From NCBI RefSeq assembly GCF_963855985.1, contig NC_087117.1, positions 2,553,001 to 2,617,000 on the forward strand: a stretch of DNA of 64,000 bases, read 5' to 3'. Origin of the DNA: Ostrinia nubilalis. Lineage: Eukaryota; Arthropoda; Insecta; Lepidoptera; Crambidae. The position numbers and the translations under genes were made by a program. Positions 54,607-64,000 of the stretch are shown here, piece after piece (position 1 is the first letter of the stretch; every line of letters begins with the position of its first letter). The notes below the pieces were generated by a model, which was not told the origin of the DNA, searched no databases, and saw only the letters and a program-made list of their open reading frames with translations.

Positions 54607-55742
54607 TCATTCGGACGGCTTATTCTGCAATTCCTCAACAGCAGTCGAAGAATTTCCATTTCCATGCGATTCTTTCATGTGTTTCCTAAACTCTATCTTA
54701 CTAGGGAACCCTACCCAGCAAGTCGCACAAGCGAATTTCCAATCTGGGTTATGTACTCGCATGTGAGCTTTCACATTTTTTTCATACTTGTAAGTTTTAT
54801 TACATAAAGGACAGGGGTAATTCCGTTCTTCCGTGTGCATCGCCATATGCTTCTTCAACTGCCCTCTATCGCCAAAAGGTTTCTTACAAACTTCGCACGA
54901 TATGCTCTGTATGTGGTACTTCAATTTGTGCCCCGCCAAAGCTTTTCTCGTTTTAAATACAGAGTTACACGTTTCACAAACATATTCGAAAGATATCCCA
55001 TGATTCTCACTCATATGCCTCATTTTTTCGTAATGATGAGTGAATCTGGCAGAGCAGTGCTGGCAGTTGTATATGTTGAGAATTTTGTTAGGTTGTCCGT
55101 GCATCCTTTCGTTGTGGTACTTAAATTTAGCAGGGCTTTCGAAGGAGATTTTACATTTATCGCAGTGGAACTTCCCTCGGAGATGGATCTCTTTATGCTG
55201 GACAAGCCTCTGGTGTGTTATGAAGCCTTTGCCACACCACTCGCATATAGCGTTGTTGAAATGGACGTTGATGTGTTTGTTCAAGAGGAAGAAGCTAGTG
55301 AACGTTTGCGTACACAAATGGCAAGATAGGACACCGTCTTTTGTCTTCAAACTGTACACCATCATGCCGTTACCAGAGTCATTGTTGAACTTCGTAGCGT
55401 GCTCGTGTACTAAGTGCTTTCTGATATCGTCTACGTTGGAGAAAGGGTTATCACACAGCTTGCATTTTAATTCGGAGATGTCCACTTTGATGGTCTTCTT
55501 CCCTTTCTTTAGTAGCCCTTTAAGCATATCATTGAGATCAGGAACTGGGTGGTGGTTTGTGTGTTCTAATAGCGTGTCCAGTTCAGGGTGTACTTCGTTG
55601 CAGTAGAAACACTTGAAGCGGAGAGGGAAAGACATGTACGTGAAGGGCCTTAACGTAGTCTTCTGGAGTAGGGTGGCAGCGTTCTCTCGCTCCATGAGAG
55701 TCATGGACCATATACTCGTCGATGGCAGCAATTTTGCTGGCG
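54607..55742 (-). CDS. C2H2 zinc-finger terminal exon A, ten fingers
   Basis: 1136 nt, entered in phase 1 after ATATCTTTTCAG. The frame reads APAKLLPSTSIWSMTLMERE, then NAATLLQKTTLRPF, followed by ten C2H2 fingers from CFYCNEVHPELDTLLEH to CATCWVGFPSKIEFRKHMK. The segment SIWxMTxxERxNAAxxL just before the fingers recurs in exons B, C and D. No start exon is visible between this acceptor and exon B (55743-56016), so it must be joined to exons further upstream on the minus strand. Confidence 0.85.
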
Positions 55743-56016
55743 CTGAAAAGATATAATTGTTAGTAAATTGACATTTTACCCAAGCACTTGGCTTCAAATT
55801 GAACTTATTCCAAAAATCAACCACGATCAATTTACTGCTAAACTATTTGTTTAGGTAAATAGGTAGATGTAGTAAGACATTGGGTCAATGTTTCTGGCGA
55901 ATCACGTAGAAGTCATGGAACCTACCTACAACGATTTTTTGCATAAAGTAAAGCAGGTCTCACTCAGTTGTGAAATGAGAGATGAAAATAAAATTCAGAT
56001 AAATTCTTTCATTGTT

Positions 56017-57047
56017 TTATTTTCCCTCTACATCCTGATCCACCAGAATCTGGCATTGTCTTATCAAATCCAAACTGTGACTTTTCATGTGCTTGTTCAA
56101 TGTAACTTTGTGAATATAAGCGCTTTTACAAACTGGACACACAAACGTCCTCTCCCCAGTATGTCCACGCATATGCAGCATCATCCTTGATTTAGTCCCG
56201 AACCTTTTACAGCACACATCGCATTTGAATTTGTCTGTGTGGCATTTCGTCATATGCTCCGTCAGAAACCGACGAGCTCTAAAATTGGCTTTGCAAATGT
56301 GGCATTGAAAGGTCTGGCTTATTCCATGAGCTTCCCTCAAATGCACCATCTTGCTATAATGTTCTCTGAAGCATTCAGAACAGTGCGGGCACTTCTTTGG
56401 TTTAGCTCTTTCTCTGCCTTTGTGGACGATCTGCGTATGGTACTCTAGTTGGCTCTTCTTGAAAAACGTCTTGTCACAATGCTTGCAATTAAACCTGTTC
56501 GTAAGATGAACCTCCCTATGCTTCATGAGGTGGTGCTGGTTGATGAATCCGACGCCGCAAGTTTCACAGACGACTTTCCCAACGTGACTATTCATATGGG
56601 TGTTGAGAAGTACAAATTCATGGAATCCTATTCCACACACATGGCATGTGTACATTCCGTCTTTAATTTCCAAATTGAACTCTGTAATCCCATTGCTGGC
56701 AGCCTGGAATTCCTTTCCGTGGACATTTTCTAAATGCTCTCTTACTGTTTGGAGATTGGTGAAGTTTGACATGCACAAACGGCATTTGAGATTCGAAATA
56801 TCGACTAGGACACACCGCTTGCCCCTGGGCAGGTATTTTTCAAGGAGAGAGTGTTCGTCTATGGCTTCGTGGGTAGTTGTGTGAAGAAGAAGTGAACCGA
56901 TCTCAGAGTGGTGCTCCAAGCAGAAGAAGCATTTGAAATACGAGCCCATGAATACGAAGGGCCTCACGGTGGTCCAACATATGAGGGCAGCCGCGTTTCT
57001 CCTTTCGAGCGATGTTAGTTGCCAGATACTCGCTGCCTTTCCATTTT
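56017..57047 (-). CDS. C2H2 zinc-finger terminal exon B, nine fingers
   Basis: 1031 nt, phase 1 after TTCTTTCGCAG. Opens ENGKAASIWQLTSLERRNAA, then LICWTTVRPFVF and nine fingers, ending KSAYIHKVTLNKHMKSH. The TAA lies inside an AAAATAAAAC poly(A) signal, so the 3' UTR is probably minimal. Confidence 0.85.
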
Positions 57048-57842
57048 CTGCGAAAGAAGAAATTTGGATTTTCAGTAAAAGCAGCTTCATCTTACACAGC
57101 TTCTGACTATGAAGTTTTTTTTTTTTTTTTTGTCTTCGGCACTTTTTCGATTTTGGTTAAAGTACCTAATAATGTGCTCACAGTTTTTATTGAACTTCGA
57201 AAGTTCTGAGCTCCAAGGGCGTTTAGTTGCAGTCTGCTAATGGATACAGTCTGCTACCAAACGTGAAAAGAGAGAGAGATCCAACAATACGTACCGCTTA
57301 CAAGCTATGTTTTGTTGATCCCCTTGAGTTGATGGACTATTGGGTCAAAGCCCACTGTGGTATAGACGGTAACGAAGCTGCCGACAAAGCTGACTATGAA
57401 GTTATGACGTCACAATGTCACTCGGAGTGCGGTGATCAAAGGAATTGTTTTCCCATCGTCATCGTAATCGTGGTCTTTTGAGGAAAATCAAGGTTTTCTC
57501 AATGTAATACATATCACTTTATAATTTCAACATAAAAAGGTAAGAAATCAATGAAAAACAAATGTTATAAAGAATATAATACTGGCATGTTTTATTCATA
57601 CAATTAAATTAAATACACACAAAGAGATCCATTTACGAGCAAATAATGCCCCTTATCATTATAATCAATTTTACAATTTTGCTGTTAATTCGAGCCTATA
57701 AAGAAGACAACGACGCATTTTCACTGATAATGCTACAGATTCAGAAATAAAAATGTTATTGCGTTTTTTCTCTAATAACTATTTTGAACACAGCATGGAT
57801 TTGGATCTATAGACTACTTTAACTACATAAGGAGTCACGTTG
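57048..57842. other. gap between zinc-finger exons B and C, with a LINE fragment
   Basis: On the plus strand about 57230-57420 a LINE RNase H remnant reads DYWVKAHCGIDGNEAADKAD. A T run lies at 57118-57131. I find no first exon for exon B. An AATAAA for exon C is near 57590. Confidence 0.6.
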
Positions 57843-58984
57843 CTAAACATTGGCGTTTACTGTAAAATTAAAATAGCATCGTGGGTGCCATTCTCTCACG
57901 TGTCTGTTAAACTCGTTCCTATTAGGGAACCCATTGCCACATTCTGCGCATGTAAACTTCGTGTAATCTTCTCCTTGGACCTGCACATGTGATCTCATAT
58001 GGAGTTTCAGACTCTTCTGATGTCTATACGCCTTTTGACATAACGCACAGACGAAATTTCTCTCTTCTGTGTGCGAAACCATATGCTTCTTCAAAGAAGT
58101 GACGCAGCTGAAACTCTTTTTGCATATCTCGCACTGAGTTTTTTGTGTGTGATACTTGTTAGTGTGCATTGTCAAGGTTCTACGGCTGGGAAATATGGAC
58201 TTGCAGACTTCGCACTCGAAGGTAAAAGTGATTCCGTGGGCGTCTTTCAAGTGCTTCAACTTTCTGAAGTGTTCTGAAAACTTTTCGGGACATCGGGTAC
58301 ATCTTAACATTCGCATTTTCGTAGCTCCTTCGTGCGTTTTCTCTATGTGATATTTGAGATTGGAATTCGTAGTGTAAACCTTGTTGCAACGATCACAAGG
58401 ATACCCTCCAGGTAGGTGGATCTCTTTGTGTTGAACCAAGCGCTGGTACGTCATGAAACCAGCGCCGCACGTTTCACACACGACATTGCTAAAATGGACG
58501 TTCATATGCCGATTCAAAAGAATAAACGTTTGGAATATCTTGCTGCATAGATGGCACGAAAATTGTCCGTTTTTCAACGTCAGGTTGTAAGCTACAATCC
58601 CGTTGCCGGCCTCAGTAAATTTCTTTTCGTGTTCAGAAGTCAAATGTTTTCGAACCTCGTCCAAATCTTTTAGTTCTTGCTCGCAGATTCTGCAATTAAG
58701 GTCTGCTATGTCTACTTTGACTGTGCGTTTCCCTTTCGGCAGCAAATCCTTTAATATCGTACTACTGTCTGGAGTCTCATGTTTCTTACTGTGCTGGAGG
58801 ACGCTATGTACTTCTGCGAACTGTTCTTGGCAAAAGAAACATTTGAAATAGTATCTGCAGTACACGAAAGGTTTGGCTGTACTGTTCTCTAGAATAATGG
58901 CAGCATTCTGTCGCTCAGATAAAGTCATTTCCCACATGCTGGTGAGCACTGCTGGTCTCCGTTTACCTCCTTCCTTCTGTGGTC
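57843..58984 (-). CDS. C2H2 zinc-finger terminal exon C, ten fingers
   Basis: 1142 nt, phase 1 after ATCTCCCCAG. Opens PQKEGGKRRPAVLTSMWEMT, LSERQNAAIILENST, then ten fingers up to CAECGNGFPNRNEFNRHVRE. Closest in this window to exons A and D by eye. Confidence 0.85.
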
Positions 58985-59339
58985 CTGGGGAGATAAAATT
59001 TTTGTTTAGTTAATGCTCCCTTATTTTTCTTCCTTGTTAAGGAGAAGCCGCCATCCTGATTTTCCTTTCACATGCAAGCATCTAGTTTAAGAAACTTAAG
59101 AGCAAGTTAGAAGACGTTAATAAAACAGCCTCTGTCTTAATGGTATCAGAAAATGATTTTCAACTTTAAAAAAAGTTGAAGTAAATTCAGTAAGCTCTTG
59201 TGCTCTAGAATCAGCAACTTTTCAAAACGGCAACTAAGAGTACATAAAGATTAGTTTTGGGAAGGGAAATTATCTTTGGCAGTAGCATTATAAAAATACA
59301 GGAATATGACTATCCCAAAATGACAAAATATTCCTATTT
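58985..59339. other. gap between zinc-finger exons C and D
   Basis: About 355 bp with no coding exon visible on the minus strand. Confidence 0.5.
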
Positions 59340-60478
59340 TTACGCATTCGTAAGTTCACTTCCGAAATTCTTCACAATCGTCTTGAACTGCCACTGAGGG
59401 TGCCACTGCTTCATGTGTTTATTATAATCATTGCGGTTATGGAATCCGTTCCCACATTCTGAGCACGTGAACTTCCAGACTGGGCCATGTACCCGCATGT
59501 GTTGCCTTAAAGTTCTTTCGTGCATGTATGCTTTTTGGCAAACGTTGCAGTAGAAGTTTCTTTCACCAGTATGCCCTCTCATATGCATCTTGAGTAAAGA
59601 TTTTGTCCCGAAACACTTCCCGCACATTTTGCATTGTATTTTTTGCGTGTGAAGCTTCGTCGTATGCTCTGTTAGAGCTCTTCGCGTTGGAAGCACTGCC
59701 TTGCAGACTGGGCACTCAAAACTGAAAGTGATCCCGTGCGCTTCTTTCAAATGCGTCATCTTCCTATAGTGTTCCGCGAATCTCTCCAAACAGTGAGGGC
59801 ATTTCAACGGTTTTATCTTTTTGGCATTCGAATTTTCATGTTTCTTGAACACATGATAACGCAGCTTCAGTTTCGTCGGGAACACTTCTTGGCAGCTGTC
59901 GCATTTGTGAACTCCGTTTTGGTGCACTATTCTATGGTTGATCAAGCGCTGGTGAGACATAAATCCTAAGCCACAGGTTTCGCAGACCACGCTGAAGTGG
60001 ACATTCATGTGTCTGTTCAGTAAGAAGAAGGAATTGAAGGTTTTGGAACATTTATGACAAGATAGCAAGCCGTTATTTGTGCTCAAGTCGTAAGCCATCA
60101 GCCCGTTGCCAGCTGAATTAAACTCTTTTTTATGAGCTGCAATTAGATGTTTTCTTATATCATCCAAATCGGAATACTTTTGCTCGCAAAGTCTGCATTT
60201 CAGCGCTGATATGTCTACTTTGATGACGCGCTTGCCTTTCCTCAAATATTGCTTCAACAGCGAACACCTTTCTGGAGTAACATGGAAGGCAGTGTGTTGC
60301 ATGAGAGAATGTATCTCTGGGAAGACTTCGTTGCAAAAGAAACATTTGAAATTGGCCTGCTGGTAAAAAAAAGGCTTGACCGTGGTACATTCGAGAAAGG
60401 TGGCGGCGTTTTGCCTCTCTGATACGGTCATTTGCCATATGCTGGTGCGCGGCCCTGGTTGGTGTCCTGCAGGCTCTC
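59340..60478 (-). CDS. C2H2 zinc-finger terminal exon D, ten fingers
   Basis: 1139 nt, phase 1 after TTGTTTTCCCAG. Opens EPAGHQPGPRTSIWQMTVSE, RQNAATFLECTTVKPF, then ten fingers, the last CSECGNGFHNRNDYNKHMKQ. Several fingers match exon C at most positions, but the residues that usually touch DNA differ. Confidence 0.85.
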
Positions 60479-60749
60479 CTGGGAAAACAAAATATTCGTT
60501 TATTGTTTCGTCTCCACGCAGAAACTGTGCAAATTGTGCCAAACTTTCAACCTACTGCGTGCGTGCGATTCACTGCAAACTTAATCGGATAGTTTTAAGA
60601 AAGAGTTCAGTTTAATGAAAAATACAAAACAGTTCCAGATTTTTTATTAAGAATTAATTTACAAACTAGTTTTACAAACGTCGACGTTTTTACATTAATC
60701 TTGATTAATTAGTTAATGTATCAGTTCAGTTAAAACTTTATTCTACATT

Positions 60750-62125
60750 CTATAACACTCCGTGGACTCCATTCATATGCGCGCCAAGGGACGCTTGATC
60801 AGCACAAACTTGACCACAAACCGAGCATGTTTGACTCAGTTCATGCACTCTAAAGTGTTCTCGTAAATTCTTTCTTCTCGCATAGGCTTTCCCACATACA
60901 TTACATTTGAAGTTCTTTTCTCCTGTATGAATAACCATGTGTCTTGAGAGGCAGTACTTTGAAAAGAACCTAGAATGACATATAGGACATTCCTGATTCC
61001 GCTCTTGGAGGTGAACAGATCTTATGTGGATCAGAAGATGGTATTTCAGGTCGTATTCTCGCCCACACGTTTCACATCTATACAGTCCGTTGGTTTGGTT
61101 GTGGACTATTCTTAAATGCTTAGTCCTTTGGTAGTTGGAGTTGAATCTTTCAGGGCATATAGGGCACCGTCTGGGTAGCTGCTTGAGATGAACTCCTCTC
61201 ATATGCAGTGTCCTCTTAGCTGAGTTGCTGAACACCTTGTCACATTTCTCGCATGGGTAGTTCCCGGAGACATGCGTCTGTTGATGACGTTTTAAAAGAT
61301 TCAAAGATATAAACACAGACCCACAAACTTCACAATTATAATTATTGAAATGTTTGCTCATGTGGATGATAAGGAGCCTCAGCTTCAAGAAGTTTTCTCC
61401 ACAGACTTGACACTCAAATGTACTTCCGCCTAATCGAAAAGGGATCAAATTGTCTGTCAGTTCTAAGTCAATATTTTTGCCGTGATCTTTTAAATGGACT
61501 TTCAGAGCTTCGAAATTAGGAAGATGCTCAAGGCATATCCTGCATTGTAAATCTGATATATCAATCTTTAGATTTTTATCTCTCAACCGGTTATTTAGTT
61601 CTTTTTGTAAATCTTTGATGTTATGCTCTCTAGTCGTGTGTTCTTTCAGTAAACTTGGATCCAGAAATTGTTTAGCACATACAAAGCATTTATATTTGTT
61701 ACCGGAATGCACAAAAGGATAGACGTAGGAGTTTTCGAAGATAACCAAAGCATTTTGCTTCCACGCTTGGAATTCTACTGCGTTTGCCTTTCTTGAAGGT
61801 CGAACGTAGGAGCCTTGGATAGTTTTCACGTTATACGTCACTTGGCTAAGCGGTTCTGCCACTCTGTTCCATTCATCAAGACATATCGGGTCTTTCAAAA
61901 ATAGTACGCTGGTAACATTATTGTTAGGGTTCGACAATTTCAAGGGTTTACGAACTTTAGTATCTTCAGTATATTGATGGGGTATCTTATTGTTTTTTTG
62001 TGGTGCATCTTCGTATTCCCACTTCAGGTTGTCAAGGCATATCGGGGTTCTGAGGATATTGAGTGTGATGTTGTTGCCTTCATCGTCTTTGATGGTAACC
62101 GTGGAAGGACTTGCTTGGATGATCC
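60750..62125 (-). CDS. C2H2 zinc-finger terminal exon E, ten fingers with long spacer
   Basis: 1376 nt, phase 1 after TTTTTCTTCTAG. About 150 residues of non-finger sequence (from IIQASPSTVTIKDDEGNNIT) precede FQAWKQNALVIFENSYVYPF and ten fingers, the last CSVCGQVCADQASLGAHMNG. An AATAAA lies about 10 bp after the stop (near 60735). It resembles exon F more than A-D. Confidence 0.85.
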
Positions 62126-62700
62126 CTAGAAGAAAAATAAAATTCCTATCATATAAACGTCCATTTATTTCTAACACGTAGGAGGCAGTACAGTATAAGT
62201 AAAAGTAAAACAAGTAGAAAAAAAAAAATGAACAACGTACCGACGAAATATTTATTTAAATAAGTTTCTTTTTCATAGTAAGTAGCTCTACAGCTGTTAG
62301 AGTGATCAAATTAAATAAAATTCCAAGTTTACATTAAAATATTTATTATTCGTTCATAAAATTAAATTACATACTGTCTATTGGTGAAACTTATTTGTTT
62401 GAAACCATAGGACACATTGTTTATTTGATTAAAATAAGTCATTATTGAATACAGTGTAGTGCTTTCAATACAGTTTTCCTGTTTTAGAAATAAAATTAAT
62501 ATAAATGATCATAAATACCAATTATTATTATTAGTAGCTGCTATCTACCACAATGTCAGATTTATGAAAAAATAATTTGTATCTTATTATGATAAACTAT
62601 TGTAAGACGAGATTCATAAAGGTGATTCTCGATAAAGTTCAGTAAGTATATTACAAAATAGAAAACTACAGTTAAAACAGAGTCAATATCCCCATAAAAT
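62126..62700. other. gap between zinc-finger exons E and F
   Basis: About 575 bp, AT-rich, probably 3' UTR of exon F and intron before exon E. No exon seen. Confidence 0.5.
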
Positions 62701-63929
62701 TCATCCGATTCCATGTGACCTAAGATGGTCCTTCAAGTTCTTTCTCCTAAGGAAGGCCATACCGCACATCTCACATTTGTAATTTTTCTCCCCCGTGTGA
62801 ATAACCATGTGGCGTTTCAAAGTCTCTTTGTTGCAGAATCTCTGGTGACAGACGTCACATTGCTGGTTCCTCTCCTGCAAATGCACTGATCGAGTGTGAC
62901 AAATCAGATGGTACTTCAAATTGAACGCTCTGCCACAGATCTCGCATTTGTGGACACGTGTGGATTGATTGTGAACGTCTTGGAGATGGATCGTCCTTTT
63001 ATAGTTCGAGTTGAACCTCTCTGGGCACATTGGACATCTACGAGGGTACTGTTTCATATGCACCCCTCGGATATGAAGAGTTTTTTTGTACGCTGTGCTG
63101 AAAACTTTGTTGCAGCGATCGCAAGGGAAGTTACCGCTTTCGTGCACTTTCAAATGGGTCTTCAAGAGTCGGAGCGTCATGAATCCTGAACCGCACACTT
63201 CGCAACTGTAGTTGTTGAAGTGTATGCTCATGTGAATGACTAATATGCGGACTTTGATGAAGTTTTGCTCACATATCACGCACTTGTAACCACCCTCTGC
63301 AGATTCCAGTTTAAATGGAATGATATTGTCTTTTAAATCAGGGTCAATTGGTTTTTGGTGCGCTTGCTTTAGGTGCACTTTCAACTCTGTCAGGCCATTG
63401 GGTTTGGCGGAGCAAATCTTGCATGCGATGTCGCTTACGTCTACTTTTAGGATATTCTCGCGTCTGTTGTTGACCAACCTTTTCAGCGGAGCAAATGTGT
63501 GCGCTTCATTCATGTGGTTCTTTAGCAACGCTGTTTCTAAGAAAGATTGTGAGCAGATGAAGCATTTGAACTTGTTGTTGCCATAAATGAACGGGTAGAC
63601 AGTTGAGAATTCGAATATTGTTAAAGCGTTTTGTCTGACGTCTGGGTTTCTTGACTTTGTAGGGGCACTTTCTCTGAATTTGGGCAGGATGTGTTCTCTG
63701 GGAGGCGTTGACGATCTGCCACCTAAAGATACGGGTGACGGACTGCGCGATGGGGTGAATGCTTTGGATATACTTGTGGAAACTTTCACGCTTGGTATTC
63801 GTTGCCGTAATTTAAGTTTGCTGAAGTCCGTTATTGTCCCCAGAGGCCTACACAAGCTGCGGTCGTACGCGACTTGAAAGAGAGGCACGATGCGTTTCTG
63901 CTTCGTCGTTATAAGTGTCTGGTCGGTTC
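62701..63929 (-). CDS. C2H2 zinc-finger terminal exon F, nine fingers
   Basis: 1229 nt, phase 1 after TATTTCTTTTCTAG. Opens TDQTLITTKQKRIVPLFQVA, with a serine-rich spacer (SRSPSPVSLGGRSSTPPREH), then RQNALTIFEFSTVYPFIYG and nine fingers ending CGMAFLRRKNLKDHLRSH. The 5' exons that would supply a start codon lie beyond the window. Confidence 0.85.
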
Positions 63930-64000
63930 CTAGAAAAGAAATAAATTGAACTGTACTTTGGAGCTACAACGGCTGCATGCAGTTTAGTTCTGGCACATTA

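Noticed and set aside
54835..55606. Plus-strand frames of 164 and 188 residues opposite zinc-finger exon A
   Set aside because: Antisense shadows of the C2H2 coding sequence; no independent domain features.
57227..57481. 84-residue frame with WVKAHCGIDGNEAADKAD
   Set aside because: RNase H remnant of a LINE, too short and without the rest of the protein.

Overview
The window is nuclear DNA from an insect, almost certainly a moth or butterfly. Coding sequence is broken into small exons with GT/AG introns, and the space between is packed with repeats typical of Lepidoptera: RTE-type LINE 3' ends whose coding tail reads QQWTSYG followed by (ATG)n, retroelement tails with the GCGACCCGCCCCGGCTTCGC signature, a tRNA-derived SINE, and many short inverted-repeat elements. 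Exon models below were built by hand from splice signals, and phases were checked by exon-length arithmetic. No transcript evidence was available.

Left part (1-8.6 kb): the 3' end of a jockey/CR1-like LINE, three tandem copies of a C2H2 zinc-finger last exon (copy 2 broken), and a complete four-exon Myb/SANT-like gene. Middle-left (9-23.4 kb): two divergent gene pairs. The first is a head-to-head pair of paralogues of a small basic protein family that I do not recognise; one has a duplicated last exon. The second is a head-to-head pair of secreted cysteine-rich TIL-domain peptides.

Centre (23.8-30.8 kb, minus strand): a gene that starts with two ZAD exons and two linker exons. It can continue in frame into either of two 3' halves: a seven-exon DUF4806 module (454 aa) or a single nine-finger C2H2 exon (518 aa). 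Immediately upstream of its ATG is a 15-kb nest of transposons (30.9-46.0 kb): a hAT-like element with an 8-bp target duplication that holds an 8.67-kb LTR retrotransposon, which itself carries Tc1/mariner-like, piggyBac-like and RTE sequence. Removing the nest leaves the ZAD gene and the third paralogue of the small basic family head to head, about 356 bp apart.

Right part: the third paralogue (46.2-54.0 kb, plus strand), with a 6.2-kb intron full of nested elements. Then, on the minus strand from 54.6 kb to the window edge, six C2H2 exons of 1.0-1.4 kb stand one after another. Each has its own 3' acceptor, the same entry phase and 9-10 fingers, and I see no first exon in any gap. They look like alternative 3' terminal exons of one gene whose constant 5' exons lie beyond the window, an architecture like lola or mod(mdg4). 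With the ZAD/DUF4806/zinc-finger choice at 24-31 kb, these are the most interesting systems here.
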